DNA of 64,000 nt from 'Nostoc azollae' 0708. Lineage in GTDB: Bacteria > Cyanobacteriota > Cyanobacteriia > Cyanobacteriales > Nostocaceae. A program made the translations under genes and the position numbers. The first letter of the stretch is position 1; the number at the start of each line of letters is the position of its first letter. The notes beneath the pieces are model-generated. The model saw only the letters and a list, made by a program, of their open reading frames with translations. It was not told the origin of the DNA and searched no databases. This document shows positions 30,170 through 40,034 of the stretch, one piece after another. The stretch lies in assembly GCF_000196515.1 (NCBI RefSeq), contig NC_014248.1, positions 4,592,001 through 4,656,000 on the forward strand, read 5' to 3'.

Positions 30170-31111
30170 ATGACATCTAAAATACCAGTTTCCGTACTTA
30201 TTCCTGCCAAAAACGAACAAGCAAACCTACCAGCTTGTTTAACAAGTTTACAACCAGCCGACGAAATTTTTCTCGTCGATTCCCAAAGCACTGATAAAAG
30301 CATAGAAATTGCTGGAATTTACGGTGCTAACGTCGTACAATTTAAATTTAATGGCAGTTGGCCGAAAAAGAAAAATTGGTCATTAGAAAATCTACCTTTT
30401 CGCAATGAATGGGTATTAATCGTTGATTGTGATGAACGCATTACACCTGAATCTTGGGCTGAAATTGCCGAAGTAATTCAAAACGAAGAATGTAATGGTT
30501 ATTATATCAATCGCCGTGTATTTTTCTTAGGGAAATGGATTCGTCACGGAGGAAAATATCCTGATTGGAATCTCCGGTTATTTAAACATCAAAAAGGCCG
30601 TTACGAAAACCTCAGCACCGAAGATATTCCCAACACAGGGGATAACGAAGTTCACGAACACGTCATCTTGCAAGGAAAAGTTGGGTATCTTAAACATGAG
30701 ATTCTCCACGAAGACTTTCGGGATTTATATCACTGGTTAGAAAGACATAATCGCTATTCTAATTGGGAAGCCCGTGTTTATTTAAATTTGCTCATAGGTA
30801 AAGATAAAAGCGGCACCATTAGCGCAAATCTATTTGGTGATGCAGTACAACGCAAACGCTTCTTAAAAACCGTGTGGGTACGCTTACCATTTAAACCATT
30901 ATTAAGATTTATTTTGTTCTATATAATTCAGAGTGGTTTTTTAGATGGCAAAGCCGGATATATTTACGGTCGTCTACTAAGTCAATATGAATATCAAATT
31001 GGAGTCAAACTTTACGAATTACAGACTTTAGGTGGAACATTAAACGTTGCCAAAACCCCTGCATACACAGCCAAACCGGTAAATCAAGAAGTTGAAAAAA
31101 CAGCAATTTAA
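30170..31111 (+). CDS. GT2-family glycosyltransferase (WaaE/KdtX-like)
   Basis: 313 aa, starting 33 bp after the previous gene. The N-terminus VSVLIPAKNEQANLPACLTS is a GT2 start and WVLIVDCDERITPE supplies the DxD. The rest, with HGGKYPDWNLRLFKHQKGRY and EVHEHVILQG, matches the group of GT2 enzymes similar to lipopolysaccharide core WaaE. A hydrophobic stretch near residue 245 may touch the membrane. Probable role in cell-surface polysaccharide. Confidence 0.88.
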   Translation: MTSKIPVSVLIPAKNEQANLPACLTSLQPADEIFLVDSQSTDKSIEIAGIYGANVVQFKFNGSWPKKKNWSLENLPFRNEWVLIVDCDERITPESWAEIAEVIQNEECNGYYINRRVFFLGKWIRHGGKYPDWNLRLFKHQKGRYENLSTEDIPNTGDNEVHEHVILQGKVGYLKHEILHEDFRDLYHWLERHNRYSNWEARVYLNLLIGKDKSGTISANLFGDAVQRKRFLKTVWVRLPFKPLLRFILFYIIQSGFLDGKAGYIYGRLLSQYEYQIGVKLYELQTLGGTLNVAKTPAYTAKPVNQEVEKTAI

Positions 31112-31180
31112 TTCATTAGTCATTAGCTATTAGTCATGAGTTAAAAACCTATAAACTACTCACCCAGTCCCCAATCACCA

Positions 31181-31744
31181 ATGAACGATGACAAACCATT
31201 TGTAGATTTACGGAAATATGACCAATCCCGGTTTGATCGCGGTCGTCCAGGTTGGTATGTTTTATTATGGTGGTTAGTACAGGCGATCGCATTTCCCCTC
31301 ACTCTCCACCCACTAAATAATCTCCGTTGTGCCTTACTAAGGCTGTTTGGAGCTAAAATCGGCAAAGGCGTAGTAATTCGACCCACAGCCCGTTTTACCT
31401 ATCCTTGGAAAGTTACCATCGGTGCTTACAGTTGGATTGGTGATGACGTAATATTCTACAGCTTGGATCAGATTCACATTGGTGAACAGTGCATAGTTTC
31501 CCAAAAAAGTTACCTGTGTACAGGTAGTCATGACATCCAAGATCCAGCCTTTGGTTTGAAAACTGCAAGTATTACCATCGGTAACGGTGCATGGGTAGCA
31601 ACAGATTGTTTTATCGGCCCAGGAGTAGAAATTGGCGCTAATGCAGTGATAGGTACGCGTAGTAGTGTATTTACCAATATGCCACCAGGTCAAGTTTGTT
31701 GGGGGAGTCCCTGTCGTCCCGAATATCCAAGAGTTAGAGAATAG
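31181..31744 (+). CDS. WcaF-like left-handed beta-helix acetyltransferase
   Basis: 187 aa. Hexapeptide-repeat turns are visible (IGKGVVIRPTARFTY, IGAYSWIGDDVIFYSL, IGNGAWVATDCFIGPGVEIG, GANAVIGTRSSV). The fold and start resemble WcaF-type colanic acid O-acetyltransferases, and the gene is likely the hpsU-type member of a polysaccharide cassette. It follows the GT2 gene by 69 bp on the same strand. Acetyl-CoA-dependent modification of a sugar is the expected reaction; the acceptor is unknown. Confidence 0.88.
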   Translation: MNDDKPFVDLRKYDQSRFDRGRPGWYVLLWWLVQAIAFPLTLHPLNNLRCALLRLFGAKIGKGVVIRPTARFTYPWKVTIGAYSWIGDDVIFYSLDQIHIGEQCIVSQKSYLCTGSHDIQDPAFGLKTASITIGNGAWVATDCFIGPGVEIGANAVIGTRSSVFTNMPPGQVCWGSPCRPEYPRVRE

Positions 31745-31969
31745 GGAGCATTTACATTAGAAAAATTTGAGTAACCTTTCCGCACCCAGTTTTCAGCCCC
31801 TATGAGTATTAGATATAGGAATCCTATTCCCTGAATAGATGAGATTCCGTACCAAATTAGTTATAAACGGATGGATTCAGAAATCATGAGAATTAGGGAT
31901 TAAAACTGCTCAACAGATTCATAATTCCGTCCATCTATTGAGCTAGTACCGCAGGACAGAATTTAAAAT

Positions 31970-33334
31970 TTAAAATCCAAAAAAAATCATCATATTTTCC
32001 CACCAAGAAGTTGTGAGATTTCCGACACTCAGCTTCATTTTTCGGCGGATATCTTGAATATTCTAGTTTTCGAACTGGGCTAGAGTCTGCGCTTCTCGTT
32101 CAAAACGCCGAGATAAAGACCGTTTATATTCTCTACCAGCAGAACATTGTACATTTCCTGTCAACGGATGTTATAAAACATAACTTCCTTGAAAAGATTC
32201 TCGGTTGGAATTTGTTTGAAACATCAAATCTTCGGGAAATTTATTAGGAGTCTAGCAGACGTACAAAGGGGTAATGAAAACATTATTGGTGGGGAAAGGA
32301 CAACCAAAATCAGGTCGCGCTATTCTATCATTATCAACATTATTATCTAACCAAAATACACCTGCTTGCTTGAGTTCTTCATTGTTGGGATGTTCAGCAG
32401 AACAAGGATCGAAACTTCTTACACCAAAGCATATTCAAGAAAAGTCGCTTTTATTTTCTTGAATATGCTTTGGTGTAAGAAGTTTGGAACATGGATTTAT
32501 AAAAATCGCCAAATTCGTTTTTCACAGAAACAGGAAGATTGACACTAGAAGGGACTTTTACTGTGCGGTACTTAGTGACTTCAGCCTGTCCTTTGGGTGA
32601 CAGAATATAAACAATTAAATCCTGCTCAGACGTGGCATTAATCATACCCAAACGAATGGGTAACATAAACTTAGGTGACTCCTAGGGAACTTGCAAAGCT
32701 CGTATAAATTGATAACCTAATTCCTCAAATTTATCTAAGTTAGCTTTAGCAACAAAGAACTTTATGGAAGAACGAATGTAAGGTTTTAGTAATTGATTTG
32801 CCCCTCTAGCAATTTTGTAACCATTACGTCGCCAAGTTTCTAAACCACCAGACTCTTTGGCCCTGAGGATGTGAACATCATATTCACCAACATTGAACCG
32901 TGCTTCAAAAGTGACACCCAAACTATTATCTTGTGTCCTATTTTCCTCCGCACTTCCTCTTATCGCTGCTGCCATTGGTACTGGCATATCCAGTGTTTTG
33001 TCAGCTGGGGCCCATGGGTCTTCATCAAAATATTCTACTAATCTAGGGGCCCTAAAAGCGTCTAATCTTTCAATAATTTTAGGCTCAGCAACACGCCACA
33101 CACTTGTTTCTCTTTCATTACTGTTGGTACAGGCACGAATAGAGCAAAATCTTCAACTTCACCTTGAAAGTCATTAGCCATTGTTAATACTGTTTGATTT
33201 CCATCTCTTGCAATAACCACTTGAGAAGCTTGGTTGTACAATTTAGTATCGGCTTTCGCAACATAAAAACCATAAAAAGCTATCGCTTTAGGTACAAAAG
33301 GGAAGATAGTGAAAAGTGCTATTATTAAAAGCAT
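31970..33334 (-). pseudogene. DUF2330-domain protein, broken in several places
   Basis: The ATG at 33334 gives a signal-like start (MLLIIALFTIFPFVPKAIAF) and the DUF2330 N-terminus. The frame shifts at about 33100 through an extra GT in GTGTGTGG. The next frame (VAEPKIIERLDAFRAPRLVE) ends at TAG 32682-32684, then continues in frame with MLPIRLGMINATSEQDLIVY until 32451. There a 32-bp inverted duplication replaces part of the gene. Beyond it the C-terminus is still readable (DPCSAEHPNNEELKQAGVFW, then HPLTGNVQC and EAQTLAQFEN) to a stop at 31970. At least four lesions. The family is exported or membrane-bound with unknown function, and neighbours an RnfD-like gene here. Confidence 0.8.
32412..32485. 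repeat. 32-bp perfect inverted duplication (snap-back)
   Basis: The arms 32412-32443 and 32454-32485 are perfect complements around a 10-nt loop. The right arm is native coding sequence of the DUF2330 gene (SYTKAYSR); the left arm is its inverted copy, which displaces the expected next codons. This is what a template-switch during replication would leave. Confidence 0.85.
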
Positions 33335-33433
33335 AAATAGGTTATTTCATTTTCTTGGTGATGGTTGATTGGTGATTAGAGGCAGAAATAGAAAAGCTTG
33401 ATATATAGAATAGCTCGATATCATACTTTCAAT

Positions 33434-33729
33434 TTAGATGATCTTTTTCTCTTTTACTCTTGAATTTATGAACTCCTTTTCTTCTTCTTCCAGCCAAGAA
33501 AACTTGGGTGAGAACCAAAGAGTATCTATGAGAATAGTTAATGGTGCAAGGGCAAATAATGCCCAAAAAACGGCGGTAGAAAGGAAGAAGTAATTCCGCA
33601 AAATAAATGCGAATAGGACAATACAAACCGCCCAAACTATACAACCTGTACGTGTATTAGGAATAGACCGGGGATCTGTCACCATAAATAAGGCAAATAG
33701 TATTAAAGCCCACCTTCCGCCAAGGCTCT
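33434..33729 (-). pseudogene. RnfD-like membrane protein, C-terminal fragment
   Basis: About 98 codons with two or three membrane helices, LGGRWALILFALFMVTDPRS then TGCIVWAVCIVLFAFILRN, ending in a charged tail KEFINSRVKEKK. The TDPRSIPNTRTG motif is what RnfD/NqrB-like cyanobacterial proteins carry around their flavin-binding region. The 5' two thirds are missing, replaced at 33730 by an integrase fragment. Not expected to function. Confidence 0.6.
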
Positions 33730-33945
33730 CACCTCATAGCCATGCCGTGATGTATGTAACTTTTCATGATCTGCGACATAATTTTGCTCACCGAGCGCGT
33801 GAAGCCGGATGGATTTTGGAGGAGGTTGCTTATTATCTCGGTCATATCATCAAAAAGGGAACTCCAGCTATTCAAACTACTGTTTGGTATACCCAAAGTA
33901 GCCCTTGAGCAAGTGAAAGACAAGCTTACCTTGCTCAAGGGATAA
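33730..33945 (+). pseudogene. Tyrosine recombinase (phage-type integrase), C-terminal end
   Basis: The plus strand reads TFHDLRHNFAHRAREAGWIL, then VAYYLGH and TTVWYTQ. This supplies the H-x-x-R, the second histidine and the nucleophilic tyrosine of the catalytic domain. A one-base shift follows and the natural end LEQVKDKLTLLKG stops at 33943-33945. The N-terminal ~75% is absent. It abuts the truncated RnfD-like gene, so it marks an insertion or deletion boundary. Confidence 0.7.
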
Positions 33946-34201
33946 ATCGTCTCTTCGCCATGTTACCCAAGTTCTTTTACTATTGAGATGACTCCAGAAC
34001 CTTTTGCAAATAAGCAGGATGCTTATTTGCAATTAATTTGAGCCACAAATTGTCTTGTTTGCAAGCCGGAGCATTTATGTTTGCGAGCCGCAACAGGTAT
34101 GGGCTGCGCCAAAAAAATTCAAAATTCAAATTTTCAAAAACCCTTTCCTCTAGACTATTGTTCAATCCCAAATCCAAAATCTAAAATTCTCCTGTCTCCA
34201 A

Positions 34202-34615
34202 TTACTGACAGACCCATTTCCATAGAGGATGAGTAGAACCCTGTTGACGTATTCGACAAACTTGTTTTTCTAAACGTTGCTTTTCTGGTTGCGGTAGTCC
34301 CACCAGAATATTGCGACCTTGCCAAACTAAAACCAAAACAGTCATAGCGATACAAAAGGCTAGACCCAAAGTAGATAGAGGATGAAAAAAGAGTCCATAA
34401 CGCACAGCCGACCAAGTAAAGTATTGTTGCCATAAAGCAATTTCTGAACATAAATCCCACAAACAAGCAGGTGAAATAATTAGCCATAAACAGCAGACAA
34501 ACAACCACCTGCCATATACTGTCAACTGGTGTAATCTCTGTACTTGCTCAAGAAAAGAAACATCAGAGTTATAAATGATCGAGTCATCAATTGGTGGTTC
34601 TTCTTGTTCAGCCAT
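34202..34615 (-). CDS. Conserved cyanobacterial membrane protein, unknown function
   Basis: 137 aa, ATG at 34615 (MAEQEEPPIDDSIIYNSDVS). Two membrane helices at about 35-55 and 80-105, and a polar C-terminus (LPQPEKQRLEKQVCRIRQQ). The frame is clean and codon use is normal. I recognise the style of a widely conserved small Nostocales protein but no function. Confidence 0.65.
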   Translation of the reverse strand: MAEQEEPPIDDSIIYNSDVSFLEQVQRLHQLTVYGRWLFVCCLWLIISPACLWDLCSEIALWQQYFTWSAVRYGLFFHPLSTLGLAFCIAMTVLVLVWQGRNILVGLPQPEKQRLEKQVCRIRQQGSTHPLWKWVCQ

Positions 34616-34750
34616 AGGGCAATAACAATTTTATAATTTGGATTTTGGATTTGCAATTATGACTCTAGAATTCTGCTGAAAGCAGTTTTCATGTATTTAG
34701 ACCACACCGTAAATTAATCAATTTCTTCCTTTGCACTAAATTTTCATTAA

Positions 34751-34932
34751 AGGGTGTTTGAAAAGTTGGAAAAGGTATAATTTGTAATTTGTCATTCTGT
34801 ATCCCTTCGGGACACTGCGTGAACGCGAAGCGTACCGGAGGATCTAGAATCTAGGGTTTGAGCGATTACTCTGATATGCTGCGCTACTTACCCTGCGGGA
34901 AGCAAGCTACAGCATGAGTTTTCAAACATCCT
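34751..34932. repeat. 182-bp MITE-like repeat
   Basis: Terminal 14-bp inverted repeats AGGGTGTTTGAAAA and AGGATGTTTGAAAA (one mismatch). The inside is non-coding and rich in small palindromes. The same tip occurs alone at about 1553-1565, upstream of the M48 gene. Confidence 0.55.
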
Positions 34933-34983
34933 CTTAAAGTGCGGTTAATTTACCTGAAAATTGGTGTTGCTATTTTCTCTATT

Positions 34984-35151
34984 AGACCTATTGCAAAATT
35001 GTTTATGTGGTATGATAGAGGAATTTACATTTTATGTATTTTTGGTGTTCTTTGGGCTCGCTAATTCAAACATAACCCTCTAACTCTAACTTTTGGCTAA
35101 AACAAATACATCCCCCGATTATAAGATAAAATTAATTCTGCAAGAGGTCTA
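34984..35151. repeat. 168-bp MITE, copy 1
   Basis: The ends read TAGACCTATTGCAAAATT and, from the other side, TAGACCTCTTGCAGAATT. An inverted copy of identical length lies at 44553-44720. No coding content. It sits just downstream of secF. Confidence 0.8.
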
Positions 35152-35160
35152 TTAACCATC

Positions 35161-36123
35161 CTAGGAACTAACAGAGTTATCAATGTTTTCAATTGTGCCT
35201 GTACGCTCTCGCCATAATGTTAGCAGTGTACTGGCAATGAAAATGCTCGAATAAGCCCCCATTAAAAAGCCAATAATTAAAGCTAGAGAAAAATTCCTCA
35301 AAGTTTCACCGCCAAATAGAAAAATAGCGGTTAAAGTCAGCAAAGTTGTTAAAGTAGTGTTGATTGACCTGGATAAAGTTTGATTGACAGCATCATCAAC
35401 AATATCAGCAATAGGTCTGTCAGGATTAATTTTGAGAGTTTCCCGGATGCGGTCATAAATTACCACTGTGTCGTTAACTGAGAAACCAGTGATGGTTAGC
35501 AAGGCAACAATAAATAGACTATCTACTTCTATACCTGCAACTAGACCTAAAATTGAGAATGCCCCCACTGTCACCAAAATATCGTGAAATAAGGCAACAA
35601 TGGCAAAAATTGCATAGTCTACCTGGAAACGCAAGCTCATATAAATAGTAATACCTGTAAAGGAAACTACTAGAGCTAAAACACCAGACCTAAAAAGTTC
35701 TCTTCCTAAAGTCGGACCAACAGAGTCAATTTGGTTTTTCTGCAGGTCAAAAGCACCGATTTTTTCGCTTAATGCGTTTTGTAAATTCGTGCGTTGCTCG
35801 GTTTCCAGGTTTTTTGTGCGGATGGTGATGCCATTTTCTTGGCCATTTTCAGAGATTAATTGAATGCTACTATCTCCAAGTCCTTGGTCTTTAGCGACTT
35901 CCCGAACGGTGTTAATATCTATTGGTTTGTCACAGTTACCAAGCTGGCTACAATCCCGCACTAATTGTAAGCGTGTCCCACCGATAAAATCTAAACTAGG
36001 ACGTAATGGTGCTTTAATGTTGGGATTTTGCGAAGAAATCACCATTGAGATGATACCACTGAGAATGATGGCTGCGGAAATAGTCCACCAAATACTCCGA
36101 GCTTTGTTAATACGTAATGTCAT
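35161..36123 (-). CDS. secF: Protein translocase subunit SecF
   Basis: 320 aa. SecF works with SecD and SecYEG to drive protein export using the proton gradient. In cyanobacteria the complex also serves the thylakoid. First membrane helix at about 10-30, the SecDF signature [11 protein letters not shown] at about 43-53, a periplasmic domain, then five clustered helices with [20 protein letters not shown] and [14 protein letters not shown]. Its ATG overlaps the secD stop by four bases (ATGA), which implies translational coupling. Confidence 0.95.
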   Translation of the reverse strand: MTLRINKARSIWWTISAAIILSGIISMVISSQNPNIKAPLRPSLDFIGGTRLQLVRDCSQLGNCDKPIDINTVREVAKDQGLGDSSIQLISENGQENGITIRTKNLETEQRTNLQNALSEKIGAFDLQKNQIDSVGPTLGRELFRSGVLALVVSFTGITIYMSLRFQVDYAIFAIVALFHDILVTVGAFSILGLVAGIEVDSLFIVALLTITGFSVNDTVVIYDRIRETLKINPDRPIADIVDDAVNQTLSRSINTTLTTLLTLTAIFLFGGETLRNFSLALIIGFLMGAYSSIFIASTLLTLWRERTGTIENIDNSVSS

Positions 36124-37532
36124 TGAGCCACCTTAGCCTTATTTGATGCTGGCAGTTTGGGACAGTAGAGTTCTGTTTTCCGCCAAGAGGGAATGGAAAC
36201 AGCTAAAAACATCAAGGTACGACTACAGGTGATGGCTGTAAACATACTGACACCAACTCCTAAAGCTAAGGTGAGGGCAAAGCCTTTGACTAAACCAGAA
36301 CCTAACCAAAATAGGGCGGCACAAGCTATCCAGGTAGTAACATTACTATCTAAAATACTGGAAAATGCCCGGTAAAAACCAGATTCTACAGAACGATATA
36401 ATGATTTACCTGCTCGCAATTCTTCCCTCGTTCGTTCAAAAATTAGTACGTTGGCATCTACAGCCATTCCAATACTGAGAATAAAACCAGCAATTCCTGG
36501 CAAGGTGAGGGTGACACCCAATAAGCAAAATGTAGCCCAGCTTAAAAGGGAGTATATCACTAGTGATACATCAGCAATAAGGCCTGGTAGTCTATAGTAG
36601 ACTACCATGAATATCAATACTAAAATTAGACCACCGATACCGGCGTAAATGCTGCTTTGAATACTGTCTTTACCCAAGGTTGCGCCCACTGTTCTTCTTT
36701 CAGCGATTTCTACAGGTACGGGTAAGGCACCACCTCTTAATTGTACACCTAAGTTGTTAGCTTCTTCTGCTTCAAGGCGTCCTGTAATTACTGCAGAACC
36801 GCCTGTTATTCCAGTGGAAGCAAATTCTACTCCTACGGTGGGAGAACTAATTAATTCTTTGTCTAGAAAAATACCGATGGTGCGACCTGTTCCTGCTAAC
36901 TTTTTTGTTAAGTCAGCAAATAGTTCACCACCTTTAGGATCGAAGCGGATGGCTACATTCCAGTTAGTACCTTGGGTGGGTTCACCATAGGCATCTTTGA
37001 GGTATTTACCTGTGAGTGGTGGGTTGGTGCTTTCAAATAATTCGGTGATCGCTCGGTTATTGTTCTGCAACTCTTCTTTATTTTTGGCGATCGCTTCTTT
37101 ATCGTTGCTCTTTCTCAACTCTTCTTGTTTGGCTTTTAGTTCTTTTCGTGATACTTGTAGCGCAAATATTTGAGTCTCTGTATTTGGTTTTTGAGTCCGA
37201 AATTCTAACTGGGCTGTACCACCTAGTACCCGTTCTGCCTGTTGTGGATCATTGACTCCAGGCAACTGCACTAAAATTTTATCAGTACCGACTGTTTGAA
37301 TCACTGGTTCAGAAACGCCTAGACCGTTAATACGACCTTCGACGACTTTTTTCACGGCTTCCAATTCGCGTTCGGTAATTTCCTTAATTTCCTCGCTTGG
37401 TTTCACCTGAATTGTAAGCTGTGAGCCTCCCCGTAAGTCCAGTCCTAAGGGTACAGGAATTGTCGCAATCACCGTAATAGCGGCGATTACCAAAACTATA
37501 ATTAACGCTAATAGCGCTCGCTGTCTTTGCAT
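36120..37532 (-). CDS. secD: Protein translocase subunit SecD
   Basis: 470 aa from ATG 37532 ([20 protein letters not shown]). The frame extends a few codons further upstream, but this start matches cyanobacterial SecD. The signature [15 protein letters not shown] is near residue 30. The first periplasmic domain contains a cyanobacterial charged insert (KEEQ/K-rich, about 115-150). The conserved [19 protein letters not shown] and the membrane block with [20 protein letters not shown] are intact. First gene of a two-gene operon with secF. Confidence 0.95.
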   Translation of the reverse strand: MQRQRALLALIIVLVIAAITVIATIPVPLGLDLRGGSQLTIQVKPSEEIKEITERELEAVKKVVEGRINGLGVSEPVIQTVGTDKILVQLPGVNDPQQAERVLGGTAQLEFRTQKPNTETQIFALQVSRKELKAKQEELRKSNDKEAIAKNKEELQNNNRAITELFESTNPPLTGKYLKDAYGEPTQGTNWNVAIRFDPKGGELFADLTKKLAGTGRTIGIFLDKELISSPTVGVEFASTGITGGSAVITGRLEAEEANNLGVQLRGGALPVPVEIAERRTVGATLGKDSIQSSIYAGIGGLILVLIFMVVYYRLPGLIADVSLVIYSLLSWATFCLLGVTLTLPGIAGFILSIGMAVDANVLIFERTREELRAGKSLYRSVESGFYRAFSSILDSNVTTWIACAALFWLGSGLVKGFALTLALGVGVSMFTAITCSRTLMFLAVSIPSWRKTELYCPKLPASNKAKVAQ

Positions 37533-37667
37533 ACCATCACTCACAACTGACAAAGGCTATAATAGCGTTCTTTTTGTCAGGTTTGAGTAGAAGATTTCAC
37601 AGGAGTCAGGACTCGGGAGTTCAGGAGTCAGGAGTCAGGAGTTAGAATGAATTTTTACCCTATTCCC

Positions 37668-37739
37668 TTATTACTGTCACCTGTTCCCTGTCACCTGTTC
37701 CCTTATTACTGTCACCTGTTCCCTGTCACCTGTCACCTA
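37668..37739. repeat. Degenerate short tandem repeats
   Basis: Alternating TTATTACTGTCACCTGTTCC and CCTGTCACCTGTTCCC units, two to three copies, between secD and pdhB. Low-complexity spacer of a type frequent in Nostocales. Confidence 0.6.
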
Positions 37740-37743
37740 TCTT

Positions 37744-38727
37744 CTAAACTCGCAAAGCTACCATTTTCTGTACAGCTTCGATAATTTGCTCTGGTTGAAC
37801 AATAGTCAATCGTTCCAGATTACCGTTGTAAGGTGTGGGGATATCTTGGGAAGAAAGCCGCAGTACAGGTGCGTCTAATTCATCAAACAAGCTGTCATTG
37901 ATGGAGGCTGTTAACTCTGCACCAATACCACCAGTTCGCATACACTCTTCCACAATAACTACACGGTGAGTTTTACGCACGGATGCAGCAATGGTATCAA
38001 AATCTAGAGGCTTGAGAGATATCAAGTCAATAACTTCTGGATTGTATCCTTGTTTTTCCAAAGTTTCTACCGCTTGCGTGACGTGATAACGCATCCGGGA
38101 GTAGGTGATAATTGTCACGTCTTTACCACGACGGACTACTTCTGCTTTATCCAGTGGTAATACATACTCTTTTTCTGGCAGATTTTCTTTTAAGTTGTAG
38201 AGTAAAACGTGTTCAAAAAATAAGACTGGGTTATCATCACGGATAGCTGCTTTCAGTAACCCTTTAGCGTTGTAAGGTGTGGAACAAGCTACGATTTTCA
38301 ACCCTGGAACAGCTAGGAAATAAGCTTCTAAACGTTGGGAATGTTCTGCACCTAACTGTTTTCCCACACCCCCAGGACCACGAATGACCATCGGGATTTT
38401 AAAGTTACCGCCGGAAGTGTAGCGCAACATACCCGCGTTATTAGAAATTTGGTTGAAGGCTAGAAGCAAAAAGCCCATATTCATACCTTCAATGATAGGT
38501 CTTAGACCAGTCATTGCTGCTCCTACTGCTATACCAGTAAAGCTGTTTTCCGCAATGGGTGTATCTAATACACGCAGATCACCATACTTTTTGCATAGGT
38601 CTTTGGTAACTTTATAAGAACCGCCGTAATGTCCTACGTCTTCACCAAGAAGAAATACGCTAGAGTCACGCGCCATTTCTTCATCAATGGCTTCCCGCAG
38701 GGCGTTGAAAAATAGTGTTTCTGCCAT
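37744..38727 (-). CDS. pdhB: Pyruvate dehydrogenase E1 component, beta subunit
   Basis: 327 aa. With PdhA it forms the thiamine-diphosphate-dependent E1 that decarboxylates pyruvate for acetyl-CoA. The N-terminus [20 protein letters not shown] and [13 protein letters not shown] carry the ThDP-pocket glutamate region. [19 protein letters not shown] and [20 protein letters not shown] are typical of the cyanobacterial/plastid E1 beta. The C-terminal transketolase-C domain is complete ([15 protein letters not shown]). The gene stands alone; pdhA is not in the window. A G-rich heptamer repeat lies 80-190 bp upstream of its start. Confidence 0.95.
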   Translation of the reverse strand: MAETLFFNALREAIDEEMARDSSVFLLGEDVGHYGGSYKVTKDLCKKYGDLRVLDTPIAENSFTGIAVGAAMTGLRPIIEGMNMGFLLLAFNQISNNAGMLRYTSGGNFKIPMVIRGPGGVGKQLGAEHSQRLEAYFLAVPGLKIVACSTPYNAKGLLKAAIRDDNPVLFFEHVLLYNLKENLPEKEYVLPLDKAEVVRRGKDVTIITYSRMRYHVTQAVETLEKQGYNPEVIDLISLKPLDFDTIAASVRKTHRVVIVEECMRTGGIGAELTASINDSLFDELDAPVLRLSSQDIPTPYNGNLERLTIVQPEQIIEAVQKMVALRV

Positions 38728-38807
38728 TTAGACCTTTATTACAATTTATTGTTCTCAAATTTTATCGTCCCATCGTCCCTAATACCGTCAGAGATCTTAC
38801 TCTTATC

Positions 38808-38915
38808 GGGGATTGGGGATTGGGGATTGGGGATTGGGGATTGGGGATTGGGGATTGGGGATTGGGGATTGGGGATTGGGGATTGGGGATTGGGGATTGG
38901 GGATTGGGGATTGGG
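38808..38915 (+). repeat. (GGGGATT)15 heptanucleotide tandem repeat, G-quadruplex-capable
   Basis: About 15.4 perfect 7-nt units over 108 bp. Each unit supplies a run of four G on the plus strand, so many adjacent four-tract sets could form G-quadruplexes. It lies in the region upstream of pdhB, whose coding strand here is C-rich. Heptamer STRRs of this kind are known from Nostoc and Anabaena. Confidence 0.95.
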
Positions 38916-38959
38916 TAGCTAGCTAGCATTCCTCATTTTGAATTTTGAATTGAATTGCC

Positions 38960-39172
38960 CTAGTCTTCTACAACATCATATAAATCTTCAATCAAAACTT
39001 CAAATGTCCGTGCCAGCTTTTGCAGAGCAGTTACATCCACAGTGGCCAATCCCGGAGACTTAGCATAGTTTTTGAGCGTGGTGTATGCAATTCCTGAACG
39101 CTCTGAAACCTATTTTAGCGTCCAGCCCTTCTCAGCGGCAAATTCCTTGACCCGCAACCTCACCAAGCCCAT
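38960..39172 (-). pseudogene. XRE-type helix-turn-helix regulator, duplicate with an in-frame stop
   Basis: 70 codons from ATG 39172 (MGLVRLRVKEFAAEKGWTLK), then TAG, then VSERSGIAYTTLKNYAKSPG and the rest to a stop at 38960-38962. Apart from that codon it matches its upstream neighbour position by position, so the two are a tandem duplicate. The stop falls in the linker before the recognition helix. It could still make a fragment or restart, but loss of function is likely. Confidence 0.75.
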
Positions 39173-39178
39173 AGTTTA

Positions 39179-39391
39179 TTATTCCTGCACTATTTCATAC
39201 AAGTCTTCTATCAGCACGTTAAAGGTTCGCGCTAACTTGTGTAAGGATGTTACATTAACAGTTGCTAACCCAGGAGAACGAGCATACACCTTGAGCGCAC
39301 TGTAGCCTACACCAGAGCGATCATACACTTCTTTTAATGTCCGACCATTGTCAGCGGCGAATTCTTTAATTCGCAACCTTACTAGACCCAT
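39179..39391 (-). CDS. XRE-type helix-turn-helix regulator
   Basis: 70 aa, ATG at 39391 (MGLVRLRIKEFAADNGRTLK). A four-to-five-helix Cro/CI-like DNA-binding domain: the HTH is EVYDRSGVGYSALKVYA at about residues 21-37, ending NVLIEDLYEIVQE. No second domain. It stands seven bases upstream of its broken copy on the same strand. No partner toxin gene is visible. Targets unknown. Confidence 0.8.
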   Translation of the reverse strand: MGLVRLRIKEFAADNGRTLKEVYDRSGVGYSALKVYARSPGLATVNVTSLHKLARTFNVLIEDLYEIVQE

Positions 39392-39595
39392 ACTTGACAA
39401 AAGGTATATACTTACCCTTTACTAGTTCAAGTAATAAAAAACGAGCGCCCCTAGTCTGCCAAACAAAAGTGCTATCGGCAATTTAAATAACAAATATTAG
39501 TTTCAACCTCTTGGCATCTTTCACCCAAAAACCAAGTTTATCTACCCAAAAGATAGGAATCTATCACTATGATCACTATTGAATAATCGAAATCT

Positions 39596-39835
39596 AACTC
39601 TGTCAACCCTTTATTTCGCTTTGTCACCGAAGAAGAAGTTGCTTTAGTCTTAAAAATTCCCGTTGCAGAAATCAAAGATATCCGGTGTTGGCCAAATGTA
39701 ATTTTAGTAATTAATTTCCGAACATTTAGTTAGATTTTTTAGTTACGCGGACTTACCACCTATCTTAGCAGTTGAACCACTAACAAAAAAATATATTCTC
39801 ACTTGGCTTAAACGGTGGCGGAAACACCTATGTTA
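39596..39835 (+). pseudogene. Small hypothetical protein, broken
   Basis: The frame reads NPLFRFVTEEEVALVLKIPV and WPNVILVI, then shifts to FFSYADLPPILAVEPLTKKY and ends WLKRWRKHL with stop at 39835. It looks like one coding sequence of ~80 codons with a single frameshift and no visible start. Family not recognised. Confidence 0.35.
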
Positions 39836-40034
39836 AAATAATTCAAGAAATTACGAGAAATTAAGGATATTTATGAATGAGCTACTGTCGCTTAGTGGTA
39901 AATAAGTATCACAGTTATTTATTTTAACTCTACTCATCATGTATTGATTCAAGAATAATATCAGGCTCAAAATAATCCCTCGCATAATCATTAAGAGTTT
40001 TTGCTTTAGGTTAAAGTGGAGTAGAGTTTTTACT

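Noticed and set aside
33901-33940. Short inverted repeat CCTTGAGCAAG/CTTGCTCAAGG as a terminator
   Set aside because: It lies inside the integrase C-terminal coding sequence and has no T-tract.
38715-38918. Open frame coding for repeated GLGIGDW units
   Set aside because: An artefact of the GGGGATT tandem repeat read as codons.
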